This document shows positions 16,168-24,519 of a stretch of DNA of 26,337 bases, piece by piece (within the stretch, counting starts at the first letter, position 1; each line of letters starts with the position of its first letter). Location of the stretch: contig CAZOHG010000049.1 in the NCBI GenBank assembly GCA_964579725.1, positions 1 to 26,337 of the forward strand, read 5' to 3'. This DNA is from CAZOHG01 sp964579725 (GTDB lineage Bacteria > Zhuqueibacterota > JdFR-76 > BMS3Abin05). A model generated the notes under the pieces. That model was not told where the DNA came from and searched no databases. It saw only the letters and a program-made list of their open reading frames with translations. The position numbers and the translations under genes were made by a program.

Positions 16168-16229
16168 ATAATTTTTTTGCCAAAATCCGACTTGAAAAAT
16201 CCTGTTTAAACCAATTGGAAGCGGCGTTT

Positions 16230-17327
16230 TCAAACCATCCAGTAATTGGAGTGTCCGATTTCCAGATGTTCCATTCCGATGCCGTCAATGGGAGCCCCAC
16301 AGCGGGGGCAGGTACCGTTTACCATGTGATTTTCCACCACTTCGAAGCCGTAACGGCGAATGAGCAATTTTCCGCATTTGTAGCAGTAGGTGTTTTCCCC
16401 TTCGTCTCCGGGAACGTTGCCGCTGTACACGTACCGCAAGCCTTCCTCCAATCCGATCTGCCGCGCCTTCTTTAAAACCGGAATGGGTGTGGGCGCCACA
16501 TCCTTCATTTTGTAATGTGGAAAAAATCGGCTGATGTGCCACGGGGTTTCCGGCCCAAGTTCATCCCGAATAAATTGGGCGATGCGATGGAAATTGGCCT
16601 CGTCGTCATCGTAGCCGGGCACCACCAGAGTCGTAACCTCCAGCCAAACGCCGAATTCCTTGTACCATTTGAGCGACTGCAGCAATTTGTCCAGCCGGGC
16701 TCCGATCTTTCTGGTGTAAAACTTTGGGTTGAAACCTTTTAAATCCACATTCGCGGCGTCCAAATAGGGAGAAATGTGCTCCAAGGCCTCTTTTGTAATG
16801 TAACCGTTGGTAATAAAAAGATTTAACAACCCTCTTTCGTGGGCAATTTTGGCCGTTTCGTAGGCGTATTCGTAAAAAATCGTGGGTTCCGTGTACGTGT
16901 AAGCGATGGATTTACAACTGTAATTCTCGGCCAAATTGACAATTTTCTGAGCGGGCAAATATTCACCCGGAAAATCCGACGGCTTAATTTCGTGTGCCGA
17001 CTTCAAAAACGTGCTCATCTGGGAAATGTCCCAGTTCTGGCAAAATTCACAGTGAAAATTGCAACCCACCGTGGCAACGGAAAAAGCGCGTGAGCCGGGA
17101 AACACATGAAAAAGGGGTTTTTTCTCAATGGGGTCCACGTGAACAGCGACGGCCTTTTCAAAAACAAAGGTGTACAAACGACCGTTTATATTGCCACGAA
17201 CTCCGCACACGCCCATTCGACCTTCAGGAATCCGACACCGGTGCTGACACAAATTGCAGCGAACCACCTTTTTACCAATCGGATTCCAGAACATGGCCAT
17301 CCGTTTGCCATTGTGGCTCGAATACAT
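16230..17327 (-). CDS. amrS: AmmeMemoRadiSam system radical SAM enzyme AmrS
   Basis: 365 residues. The radical SAM cluster motif is CNFHCEFC (Cys89, 93, 96). Typical AmrS features are also present: an N-terminal cysteine group CNLCQHRCRIPEGRMGVCGVR (Cys24, 27, 31, 41) and C-terminal zinc-ribbon-like pairs CYKCG (315, 318) and CPRCG (340, 343), with GTCPRCGAPIDGIG near the end. The family is related to pyruvate formate-lyase activating enzymes; its usual genomic partners are AMMECR1 and MEMO domain proteins, neither of which lies in this window, and the reaction is not established. The ATG at 17327 follows AGGAG at 9 bases. A good promoter candidate sits 34 bases upstream and a terminator follows, so it looks monocistronic. 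Confidence 0.93.
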   Translation of the reverse strand: MYSSHNGKRMAMFWNPIGKKVVRCNLCQHRCRIPEGRMGVCGVRGNINGRLYTFVFEKAVAVHVDPIEKKPLFHVFPGSRAFSVATVGCNFHCEFCQNWDISQMSTFLKSAHEIKPSDFPGEYLPAQKIVNLAENYSCKSIAYTYTEPTIFYEYAYETAKIAHERGLLNLFITNGYITKEALEHISPYLDAANVDLKGFNPKFYTRKIGARLDKLLQSLKWYKEFGVWLEVTTLVVPGYDDDEANFHRIAQFIRDELGPETPWHISRFFPHYKMKDVAPTPIPVLKKARQIGLEEGLRYVYSGNVPGDEGENTYCYKCGKLLIRRYGFEVVENHMVNGTCPRCGAPIDGIGMEHLEIGHSNYWMV

Positions 17328-17360
17328 GTTCCGGCACTCCTTTCTTTTGTAGGTTTTTTA

Positions 17361-17389
17361 AATATAAGAAATTTTATGGGTTAAATCAA
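17361..17389 (-). promoter_or_regulatory. Putative amrS promoter
   Basis: Minus strand: TTGATT (17389-17384), 17 bases, TATATT (17366-17361), continuing TA to give TATATTTA. The expected transcript start is about 27 bases before the ATG. Confidence 0.55.
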
Positions 17390-17525
17390 GATTTGAGTCA
17401 GGCAAAAAAATTTTTTGGCAAGATTTTTGAAAGGGAACTTGGTAAATCAGAAACGAACATCCCCGCCCGGCCGAAAAATCAAGCGGGTGGCGGCGTACCG
17501 AATAGATGAGAAAGAAGGTCACAGG

Positions 17526-18296
17526 TCAAAGACTGCCGCCAACGGCTGGTTTTCTATTTCGTAGGAGGAAATACCCCCAAAGGAGGCCGGCCAAAATGAG
17601 AACCAGACTGATGATTTGAGCCATGCTCATCCAGCCCCAAAGAATTTTGGGGGTTCGCCGCCAGAATTCCGTCACAAAACGCTCGATGCCGTAAAAAACG
17701 AGCATTCCGCTCACCATGAAACCCGGCGGGTGTGCCCTCTTGCGCCATTTCCACAAAATGGCGAATAAAATCAGCGAGAGAATGGTGTCGTAGAGGGGCG
17801 TGGGGTGTACCCGCACCGTGGTGGGCACCAGTCCGTGCGGAAATGCCATGCCCCAGGGCAGGTTGGTGGGCGGGCCGTAATCGCCGTCCCCGGAAAGGAA
17901 ACAACCAATGCGGCCGATTGCGTAACCTAACAGCAAAAGCGGAGCAACGAGGTCGGCCAGCACCAGCGTAGGAGCGGGCAGTTTCCAGAGCACCCAAATC
18001 GCGGCCGCAAAGCCCGCCAAAAATCCACCGTACCAGGTTAAGCCGGATCCGGAAAAAATCATGCCCCAGGGGTCGACGCGAAATTCCGGCAAGTGCTCGA
18101 AAATGAAATAGATTCGGGCTCCGGCAATGCCCGCCAAAGCCGTCACAAACACAATTGTGTACGACCAATCGGGATTGTACCCATTTTGCACAAATTCACG
18201 TTTTAACAGCCACCAAACGGTTAAAAATGCCGTGGCCATCATGACGCCGTAGCTTCCGATGGTCAACGGGCCGATTCGTACCAAAACAGGAATCAA
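17526..18296 (-). CDS. lgt: Prolipoprotein diacylglyceryl transferase Lgt
   Basis: A 256-residue polytopic membrane protein with the Lgt signature GRIGCFLSGDGDYG (Arg129 in GRIGC), the HPTPLYD block (His164) and the conserved arginine region YGIERFVTEFWR. It transfers diacylglycerol from phosphatidylglycerol to the lipobox cysteine of prolipoproteins, the first step of lipoprotein maturation, in the inner membrane. The start appears to be TTG at 18296: AGGTGA lies about 6 bases upstream, MIPVLVRIGPLTIGSYG aligns with the usual N-terminus, and no ATG fits. It lies 104 bp downstream of a lipoprotein gene on the same strand, so one transcript probably covers both the substrate and its modifying enzyme. 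Confidence 0.95.
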   Translation of the reverse strand: MIPVLVRIGPLTIGSYGVMMATAFLTVWWLLKREFVQNGYNPDWSYTIVFVTALAGIAGARIYFIFEHLPEFRVDPWGMIFSGSGLTWYGGFLAGFAAAIWVLWKLPAPTLVLADLVAPLLLLGYAIGRIGCFLSGDGDYGPPTNLPWGMAFPHGLVPTTVRVHPTPLYDTILSLILFAILWKWRKRAHPPGFMVSGMLVFYGIERFVTEFWRRTPKILWGWMSMAQIISLVLILAGLLWGYFLLRNRKPAVGGSL

Positions 18297-18400
18297 ATAA
18301 AATCACCTACGCGTTTATTTAAAGGTTCACCGCCAATCCCCTCACTCAAATGCTTCATTCAGCCGAAAGGAATTGGCCTGTTTGTTTGGCTTCACATTAC

Positions 18401-21124
18401 CTATTTTACCTCGTCCTCGGCTTCTTGTTCCGCAAACTCGGCCGGGTAAGGCGTGTCGTAGCCTTTGACGGAATACCAAATCATCTGGTTGAGAATGTCA
18501 TCGTTGTTCTCGTCGTCCAAATCCAGTGTGAGCCGATTGACTGCTACGTCCGCCCAGTAGCGTGCCCGGCCGTTCAGGGCCTCCCGGCGAGGATTCATTT
18601 CATTCAGCGGAATCCGATTGGAAACGGCTTTGTACGGGGTGAAATCCGGCGTCGCGGAGAAGCAGTCGCGCATAATGGGCGCCGCCAGCACCAAATAATT
18701 CAAGGGGGGCACTCCCAAAATTTGCTGCATAGTGTGAATCATCGACAACTGGTCGTAGTGCGTGTGAACGGTCTTCTTTAATCTGGAGTAGGCACTGAAA
18801 ACAAACCCGGTGGTTCGATAAGCCGACACGTGGTCCCAGCCATTCTGGGAATCGTCTTCCGTCACAAAAACAACGGTATTTTTCCAAAATTTGCTTTTGG
18901 AAAGCGCCTCGATGATCTGCCCGAGCGCCAAATCGTTGTCCGCCACCATGGCCCGCGGCGTGGGATAATCGGGACGCACGCCGGTGGTGTGGTCGGCGGG
19001 GAGAATCATGATCATAAATTCAGGGAATCCCCCTTCTTTTTCGTAGCGGTGCAATTCCTTCACGAAAGCCCTGGCTCGCAGGACGTCCGGGATTTTGTGG
19101 TGGTCATACCCGGGGAAAATTTTGGAGGCATGGTTCACCATGGCTCGGATCGTCCCGTAATTCTTGAAAGACGGCATCGGTTGTCCCGTTTGGTAGGCGT
19201 TGTAAAAATCGGCCCAACTCACAGAGGAATTGTTGTCCGGTTCACAAGCCAGCGTTTCCCCGAAATTTCGAAAGCTTTTACCCGCCAGCAAAACCGAATC
19301 CCAGATGTAACCGGATTTTGGGGCCACCATGGCATCCAAAATAATGTGGTAGTACCCGCGGAACCACGCACGCACGTGCCGTTCCACAAAATCCGTCACA
19401 AAGCCGGCATCCGCCCACGGATGCCCCTCCCCTGAGCATTTACCGTCTACATAAAAATTGTCCATGAGAAGAAATTCGCGCGCCAATTGGTGTTCGTTGG
19501 GGGTGATTTTTTCTCCGAAAACCGTCAGGCTGGAATCCCCGTTGCCTTCAGGCATGTCGCCAAAAACCTGGTCGTAGCTGCGATTTTCTTTCAAAATGTA
19601 GAGCACGTGTTTGAAAACAGAGGGCTCACCCAACCGTTCGGGGACGGGCACCGGCTCGACATTTTTCCGAGGCGGCTGCGCAGTTGTTTTAAGATTTTGA
19701 ACGGCCAATCGGTAGCCGATGCCGGCTTCCGTGCGCGCCGTGTAGGCTTTGAGCGTTTTCGCGCCCGGCACAGGAATCATGGAAATGGCCCCCAATTCCC
19801 TATGCGCAGTAAAATTGCCCGCGGCGGAAGGCTTTTTGCCCTGTGCATTCGGATGGAAAAGATGAAAATGGCTGTCATTTGGGTCACTGGTCGTGGCATG
19901 CGAAAAAATGCCTTCAATATTCGCCACAAAAAGAGTACGTCCGTTTTTGGAGACAGCCAAGCCGCCCGGAAAAGCGCCGGTGGGAATAAAGCCCAGCGTA
20001 CGGCTCCTTTTTTGTTCCACCTTGGCCTCGGGCGCCGCTATTTTCCCCAGTTTGACGACGGCTACGGCATTCATGGCCGAAGCGGCGACAAACAACTCGT
20101 TTCCGTCTCGTGAAAGGGCCAGCGCATCCGGCGAGGTACCCAGCGGCAGTCCTCCTTCCAAAATAATCGGAATGGTTTCCACAACGCGGTTGGTGTGCGT
20201 GTCAATGACCGAGACATTGTCGTCGTTGGCATTGGCCACGAAAAGACGTGATCCGTTCCGATTGGCCACAATGGCGTTGGGATGCAAACCCACCGGAATT
20301 TCGGCGATTTTCTTCCAGGCTTTGAGATCGACCACGGTAACCGTTCCCGAAGCCGAAGCCCCCGTTTTGGGGTCTCCGACGATTCGCTCGTTTTTAAGCG
20401 GGTGGTTCCAACCGGAGGAAACGGTGTAATCGGAGGCAGTGGGAACGCGTCCGCCCCAATTGGTGACGTACGCCCGGTCTCCTACCACGGCCACACCGTA
20501 GGGGAATTTCCCCACCGGAATGGTTTTGAGGGATTTACCGAGCAGGTCAATCGCTCCTAATGCATTGAGGCCGCTCAAGACCACCAACATGGTTTTGCCG
20601 TCGGGGACAAAAACGATCTGGTTGGGAATGACACGCTTCCCTCTGGGGGCTTGTTTGAATTGGTACCATTCTTTGAGTAAAAATTTCCCGTCCGCGCCGC
20701 GAACCGCCACGCGAATACGGTCCACGCTGCCGCCCTTTTTGTCACCGGTTGTGCTCCAGAAAACCTGTGAGCCGTCCCTTGACCATGTGAGTCCGCTGTA
20801 CGTGGAAACCTCCCGGCCCTGAATGGGCAGTGTCTGCAAAAGCTCCCCGGATTTGGCATCGACCAAAACGAGATTAGCTCGCCCTTCCACCGCCAGAATT
20901 TTACCGTCGGGAGAAAGGGCGCAATCCATGGCGTGCTGTTCGGAATCCACGGTGCCGTAAAAAATCAATTTTCCTGCGGGACTCAACATTCCGTAGGGAA
21001 TGGCGTAGCCCTTTTCTTTCTCCGGCCGTTGCGATTTTTGAAAAAGTCCCGAACAACCGATTAGACTTAGAAACAAAACAACCGAAGCTACTCGGGCAAC
21101 CCGACCAGATTTGCGTGTTTTCAT
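18401..21124 (-). CDS. Lipoprotein with YncE-like beta-propeller and C-terminal phosphoesterase domain
   Basis: 907 residues from the ATG at 21124, preceded by GGAGG at 6 bases. The N-terminus is a lipoprotein signal with lipobox LIGC (Cys24). Residues about 60-405 are YncE/surface-layer propeller repeats (ALSPDGKILAVEGRANLVLV, LFVANANDDNVSVIDT, ALSRDGNELFVAAS). Residues about 504-825 match the acid phosphatase/phospholipase C-like phosphoesterase family: HVLYILKENRSYDQVFGD (Glu513, Asn514), ILPADHTTG and TEDDSQNGWDHV (Asp756, Asp757, Asp764, His765), residues likely to bind metal. The substrate is unknown. It is expected at the periplasmic or outer surface, held by lipid. The frame stays open upstream through the second gap, but the lipoprotein start shows that extension is not coding. 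Its promoter probably lies in or near the gap. Confidence 0.92.
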   Translation of the reverse strand: MKTRKSGRVARVASVVLFLSLIGCSGLFQKSQRPEKEKGYAIPYGMLSPAGKLIFYGTVDSEQHAMDCALSPDGKILAVEGRANLVLVDAKSGELLQTLPIQGREVSTYSGLTWSRDGSQVFWSTTGDKKGGSVDRIRVAVRGADGKFLLKEWYQFKQAPRGKRVIPNQIVFVPDGKTMLVVLSGLNALGAIDLLGKSLKTIPVGKFPYGVAVVGDRAYVTNWGGRVPTASDYTVSSGWNHPLKNERIVGDPKTGASASGTVTVVDLKAWKKIAEIPVGLHPNAIVANRNGSRLFVANANDDNVSVIDTHTNRVVETIPIILEGGLPLGTSPDALALSRDGNELFVAASAMNAVAVVKLGKIAAPEAKVEQKRSRTLGFIPTGAFPGGLAVSKNGRTLFVANIEGIFSHATTSDPNDSHFHLFHPNAQGKKPSAAGNFTAHRELGAISMIPVPGAKTLKAYTARTEAGIGYRLAVQNLKTTAQPPRKNVEPVPVPERLGEPSVFKHVLYILKENRSYDQVFGDMPEGNGDSSLTVFGEKITPNEHQLAREFLLMDNFYVDGKCSGEGHPWADAGFVTDFVERHVRAWFRGYYHIILDAMVAPKSGYIWDSVLLAGKSFRNFGETLACEPDNNSSVSWADFYNAYQTGQPMPSFKNYGTIRAMVNHASKIFPGYDHHKIPDVLRARAFVKELHRYEKEGGFPEFMIMILPADHTTGVRPDYPTPRAMVADNDLALGQIIEALSKSKFWKNTVVFVTEDDSQNGWDHVSAYRTTGFVFSAYSRLKKTVHTHYDQLSMIHTMQQILGVPPLNYLVLAAPIMRDCFSATPDFTPYKAVSNRIPLNEMNPRREALNGRARYWADVAVNRLTLDLDDENNDDILNQMIWYSVKGYDTPYPAEFAEQEAEDEVK

Positions 21125-21200
21125 CTTTGCCTCCAGATTTCGCGCAGAAATAGTTTTCATTTTTTGGTGTGACAGCTTTTTTAGAAAAATGGATTCGCCA

Positions 21201-21300
21201 NNNNNNNNNNNNNNNNNNNNNNNNNNNNNNNNNNNNNNNNNNNNNNNNNNNNNNNNNNNNNNNNNNNNNNNNNNNNNNNNNNNNNNNNNNNNNNNNNNNN
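21201..21300. other. Assembly gap (100 N)
   Basis: Exactly 100 N, true length unknown. It lies between two genes that face apart (the lipoprotein and the peroxiredoxin), so a whole small gene or the lipoprotein promoter could be hidden. Confidence 0.98.
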
Positions 21301-21723
21301 CAAATCCACGGCACATTTGGTTTGGAAAGCCCTCCACACATCCGAAAAATAAACAGACAAATGGTTTTCTTCGGGGGGAAAGCCTCAATTCCAACAAAGG
21401 TTTCCTTTTAATTTAGAGAAAAATTTTTTTTAATCAAGAAAATTCTGACAATTCGGCCCGACACGGTCATTTTTTACGTTTGAACGCACTAAAGGAAAAT
21501 GATTGATTTAATTATTGAAAAGCAGAGCGACCCTTTGTGAAAAGCCTTTGTTTTTTATCTTATTAATAATCAGGCAGTTCCAATTCCTTCCTCGAAGAAC
21601 ATTTTCTATTCAACGGAACATAAACAAAATTATTAATAATAATATTGATTTTTATTCACATTATTATTATTTTAGTTAAGACAAAGAACGAAACAAAAAA
21701 CCAAAAATGAGGAGAGTAACAAG
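21301..21723. promoter_or_regulatory. AT-rich control region upstream of peroxiredoxin with two matching palindromes
   Basis: No gene is seen. The palindrome TTATTAATAA occurs at 21560-21569 and again inside the perfect 12-bp palindrome ATTATTAATAAT at 21629-21640, about 70 bp apart. The second copy lies just before the promoter candidate. The AT-rich two-fold form resembles operator sites of Fur/PerR-family regulators, which often control peroxidases; this is inference. Confidence 0.4.
21645..21673 (+). promoter_or_regulatory. Putative peroxiredoxin promoter
   Basis: TTGATT (21645-21650), 17 bases, TATTTT (21668-21673). It starts 5 bases after the ATTATTAATAAT palindrome and leads to a transcript of about 43 bases before the ATG. 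Confidence 0.4.
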
Positions 21724-22323
21724 ATGAGTGTTTTAGTCACAAAAGAAGCGCCGGATTTTACAGCTACGGCCGTCATGGGTGACGGCTCTTTTAAAGAAGA
21801 CTTCAAATTGTCCGATTACCGAGGAAAGTACGTGGTGTTCTTCTTTTATCCCCTGGATTTCACCTTTGTTTGCCCAACGGAGATTATTGCCTTTGACCAT
21901 CGCCTGGAAGAGTTCAAAAAGCGCCATTGCGAGGTGATTGGCGCCTCTGTGGACAGCGCCTATTCACATTACGCCTGGCGCAACACGCCGGTGGAAGCGG
22001 GCGGCATCGGACAAATTCACTACCCATTGGTGTCGGATTTAACCAAGGAGATTTCCCGGGCGTACGACGTGCTGCTGCCCGACGGCGTCGCTTTGCGGGG
22101 CTTGTTTCTCATTGACAAAACAGGTGTGGTCCGGCACCAGATTGTCAATGATCTGCCCCTGGGTCGTAACATTGACGAAGCGCTGCGGATGTTGGAGGCG
22201 TTGGAATTTTACGAAACCCACGGGGAGGTTTGTCCTGCCAATTGGGAAGAAGGCAAAGAGGGCATGAAAGCCGACTCCGAAGGGGTGGCCGTTTATTTGA
22301 AGACCCACGCCGCCGAACTGTAG
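21724..22323 (+). CDS. Typical 2-Cys peroxiredoxin (AhpC/TSA family)
   Basis: 199 residues with the peroxidatic motif DFTFVCPTE (Cys50) and the resolving HGEVCPANW (Cys170), hence a typical 2-Cys enzyme that reduces H2O2 and organic hydroperoxides in the cytoplasm, working as a homodimer or decamer. A GGIG segment is present at 93-96, and the C-terminal tail (GVAVYLKTHAAEL) lacks the YF motif that goes with over-oxidation sensitivity in eukaryotic relatives. GAGGAGAG precedes the ATG at 7 bases. The gene stands alone, with an AT-rich operator-like region before it and a strong terminator after it. Its electron donor is not obvious nearby; a thioredoxin-like gene is encoded 3.7 kb further on. 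Confidence 0.95.
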   Translation: MSVLVTKEAPDFTATAVMGDGSFKEDFKLSDYRGKYVVFFFYPLDFTFVCPTEIIAFDHRLEEFKKRHCEVIGASVDSAYSHYAWRNTPVEAGGIGQIHYPLVSDLTKEISRAYDVLLPDGVALRGLFLIDKTGVVRHQIVNDLPLGRNIDEALRMLEALEFYETHGEVCPANWEEGKEGMKADSEGVAVYLKTHAAEL

Positions 22324-22340
22324 CCGTCAGTCGATTCCTC

Positions 22341-22375
22341 GAAAGCCTGTCCTTGCTGGACAGGCTTTCTTCTTT
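22341..22375 (+). terminator. Strong rho-independent terminator of the peroxiredoxin gene
   Basis: A perfect 12-bp stem, GAAAGCCTGTCC and GGACAGGCTTTC, with loop TTGCT, is followed by TTCTTTT. It starts 18 bases after the stop codon. In the other direction there is no T tract, so it acts mainly on the plus strand. Confidence 0.92.
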
Positions 22376-22398
22376 TGAACAAAACAGACGCCGTTTTT

Positions 22399-23145
22399 TC
22401 AATCCATCCCCATCTTCTTTAGATTTTCCAGACTTATTTTAACGGAATCAAAGGGGTCTCGCGCACAAATGTCCTGTTCGACAATGAACCAGCGAGTCCC
22501 GGCTGCTTTGGCGGCGTCCAAAATTTTGGGGAAATTTAAGTTGCCTTCCCCCACTTCGGCAAACGTAGGTTGACCGTCTACGATGGCGTAATCCTTCAAA
22601 TGAATAAGCGGCAGACGGTTTTTCATCTTTTCAATCCAATCGCAGGTGACGCCCCCGCCGTAGTGAACCCAGTAGGTGTCAATTTCCGATTGAAGCGTGG
22701 TGGAATTTTCAAAAATAATGTCCAATGCCAATTGGCCGTCAAATTTCTGGAATTCGTGGGCGTGGTTGTGGTAGGCTAATGTGAGGCCGTGTTTTTTGAA
22801 AAGCCGTGCCCACTTGTCAGCGCGGCCGGCCAATTCCACGTACCCGGCGGCGCTGTCCGCCCGCATGTGTGAAATGGCTGAAAACTGACACCCCAAAATC
22901 TGGTGTTCCTCAATGCTTTTCAGGGCGTCGGTCTCGCTCTGGAAAAGGCCCACATGGCGCGCGCAGCACGTCATGCCAAAGTCGTCCAACAATTGGCGAA
23001 ATTCTTTGGCTCCCAGGTAGCTGAGTGAGCCGATCTGGACGTGATCGTAACCGATTTTTTTCAAACGCTGCAACGTCTTTCGAATGGCGGAGCGAGATTT
23101 AATGAAATCCCTTACCGTGAACAGATTAAGTGCAATTTGTGACAT
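22399..23145 (-). CDS. Sugar phosphate isomerase/epimerase family protein (xylose isomerase-like TIM barrel)
   Basis: 248 residues, a normal length for a single TIM barrel of this family. Likely metal and substrate ligands are seen in order: LAYHNHAHEF (His126, Asn127, His128), EIDTYWVHYGG (Asp156), IHLKDY (His182, Lys184, Asp185), EVGEGNLNF (Glu197) and IVEQD (Glu223). No signal peptide is present, so it is probably cytoplasmic. Such proteins isomerise or epimerise sugars, inositols or related compounds, or act as dehydratases; the substrate is not predictable. AGGAGG lies 4 bases before the ATG at 23145. A TAACTTTG box (23181-23174, minus strand) could be a -10 element, without a clear -35. 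It converges on the peroxiredoxin gene. Confidence 0.87.
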   Translation of the reverse strand: MSQIALNLFTVRDFIKSRSAIRKTLQRLKKIGYDHVQIGSLSYLGAKEFRQLLDDFGMTCCARHVGLFQSETDALKSIEEHQILGCQFSAISHMRADSAAGYVELAGRADKWARLFKKHGLTLAYHNHAHEFQKFDGQLALDIIFENSTTLQSEIDTYWVHYGGGVTCDWIEKMKNRLPLIHLKDYAIVDGQPTFAEVGEGNLNFPKILDAAKAAGTRWFIVEQDICARDPFDSVKISLENLKKMGMD

Positions 23146-23223
23146 ACATCCTCCTTTAATTTTGATTCAAACCCAAAGTTACCACAGACCGATTGACTCC
23201 AAAAATCAAAACTCAACGAAAAA

Positions 23224-24306
23224 TCACGCTTGGACATTCGGCGATTGTTGGGACGTCACAATCTGGCGGAATTCACCTCCCGTACGGGGGCCAAATTGCA
23301 GGAAGGTCAAAATCGCTCCCAGAAAAATGAGGAGGTAAGCGTGAAAAAAGCGCCACACAAAAACCGCGATGGCCACCATCTCCTTCGGTAAAAAAAGGGC
23401 GAACAAACCGGCGTAAGTCAATTCGTCCACTCCGCTCCCTCCAGGGGTGGGAGCGTATTGAACAACAATCTTCAAAAAAAATTGGAAAAAAAATAGTTGT
23501 GCGAAAGGTACCGAAAAGCCCAACAACCAAAGAGCGCAGGGCGCAACCAAAAACTCAAAAAGAAAGGAAACAACGATATACAGAAGCGAAAGAACAAGCG
23601 TACCGGGACGATTTTTCACGTAGTCCTGAAAAAGTCGGCTGATTTTCCACACGGAGTCCCGTGTAATTTGGTTCCACTTTTCGTAACGTTTGAGATTGAA
23701 AAGGCGAATTTTCAGAAGAAGACGGTAAATCCATTCGAAAAAAGCCGCCAATTGACGCGGAAAGAGCAAAAAGGCAAGAATGAGCACCACAATTCCGGCC
23801 ACGGAGAGAGCGGTAATTTGAAGAATGTGGTGCAAAAAACGGACATCTCCAAAAGGAAGTTGAACGAAAAAAGATAGAGGAATGAGGAAAATGAAAAAGG
23901 CGGTGGGCAAAACGGTTCGAAGGGTAATCAGCCCGAGGCTCTCGGCGTACCCCAATCCGTACTGCGAGAGCAGGTAAGCCTGAAAATAGACGTGCGAGCT
24001 GGAAATGGGAACCGCGACGGCAAAATAAATGCCCATGAGCCGAATTTTAATGGCCTCGGAAAGCGAGAGAGTCACGGATTTGGGGACCAACACCTGCAAG
24101 CCCAGCCCGTCAAAAATAATCCGCAAAAAAATGACGAGCAACAGCGGCGCCAGGTACGCCCACCGGAGATGCAGAAAAACCCGAAGTTCCCGACTGCTGG
24201 AGGTTGTAAAAAAAAGGGTGAGCAGCACTACCAAACTGAGGAAAATGTAAACAAGAAATCCTTTTCGCAGCCAGGACGACTTTTTTTGAACGGAAGTAGT
24301 TGCCAC
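23224..24306 (-). CDS. Lysylphosphatidylglycerol synthase TM-region / flippase-like membrane protein (UPF0104)
   Basis: 360 residues with about seven to eight strongly hydrophobic segments (for example 17-34, 49-66, 128-149, 163-183, 237-263, 266-284, 310-336). The family signature is YAPTPGGSGVDE (286-295 for PTPGGSGVDE). The family includes the flippase half of MprF and stand-alone proteins thought to move lipids or to join glycolipid synthesis; no aminoacyl transferase domain is attached here, so lysyl-PG synthesis itself is not expected. The start is GTG at 24306 with AGAGGT about 5 bases before it. A promoter candidate lies at 24351-24379. It is on the same strand as the isomerase-like gene 78 bp downstream. 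Confidence 0.88.
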   Translation of the reverse strand: MATTSVQKKSSWLRKGFLVYIFLSLVVLLTLFFTTSSSRELRVFLHLRWAYLAPLLLVIFLRIIFDGLGLQVLVPKSVTLSLSEAIKIRLMGIYFAVAVPISSSHVYFQAYLLSQYGLGYAESLGLITLRTVLPTAFFIFLIPLSFFVQLPFGDVRFLHHILQITALSVAGIVVLILAFLLFPRQLAAFFEWIYRLLLKIRLFNLKRYEKWNQITRDSVWKISRLFQDYVKNRPGTLVLSLLYIVVSFLFEFLVAPCALWLLGFSVPFAQLFFFQFFLKIVVQYAPTPGGSGVDELTYAGLFALFLPKEMVAIAVFVWRFFHAYLLIFLGAILTFLQFGPRTGGEFRQIVTSQQSPNVQA

Positions 24307-24350
24307 CTGTACCTCTTGCCGTGGAAAGTGCTTAGCGGAAGATGTGTTTC

Positions 24351-24379
24351 AAGGTACAAAATTCAGGAAGAAATTACAA
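24351..24379 (-). promoter_or_regulatory. Putative promoter of the flippase-like gene
   Basis: Minus strand: TTGTAA (24379-24374), 17 bases, TACCTT (24356-24351). The predicted transcript starts about 38 bases before the GTG start. Confidence 0.4.
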
Positions 24380-24504
24380 GTACAAAATGGGGAAGTTTAA
24401 GAGGGAAAAAGAAAAACCAAACAAAAAAACGGCTCCGTTGTTTTTCATTTTTCAACTTACTCTCACGCAAAACCGTGTCTTTGGCCAACGGAGGTACCCA
24501 AAAT

Positions 24505-24519
24505 TGCGGATTTCTCCGC
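24505..24519 (-). terminator. Possible small terminator after the thioesterase gene
   Basis: Directly after the stop, the minus strand reads GCGGA-GAAA-TCCGC, then AATTTT: a 5-bp stem with a stable GNRA loop and a short, imperfect T run. Weak. Confidence 0.3.

Noticed and set aside
15177..16169. Longer RnfB start at 16169
   Set aside because: The extension has no ribosome-binding site and covers the promoter; the ATG at 16004 has GGAGG at 6 bases and begins the expected membrane anchor.
18401..21397. Open frame of 998 residues extending through the second N run
   Set aside because: A clear lipoprotein signal with a strong GGAGG site starts at 21124; the upstream part is N and unsupported sequence.
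23224..24306. MprF lysyl-phosphatidylglycerol synthase
   Set aside because: Only the flippase-like membrane region is present; there is no aminoacyl transferase domain.
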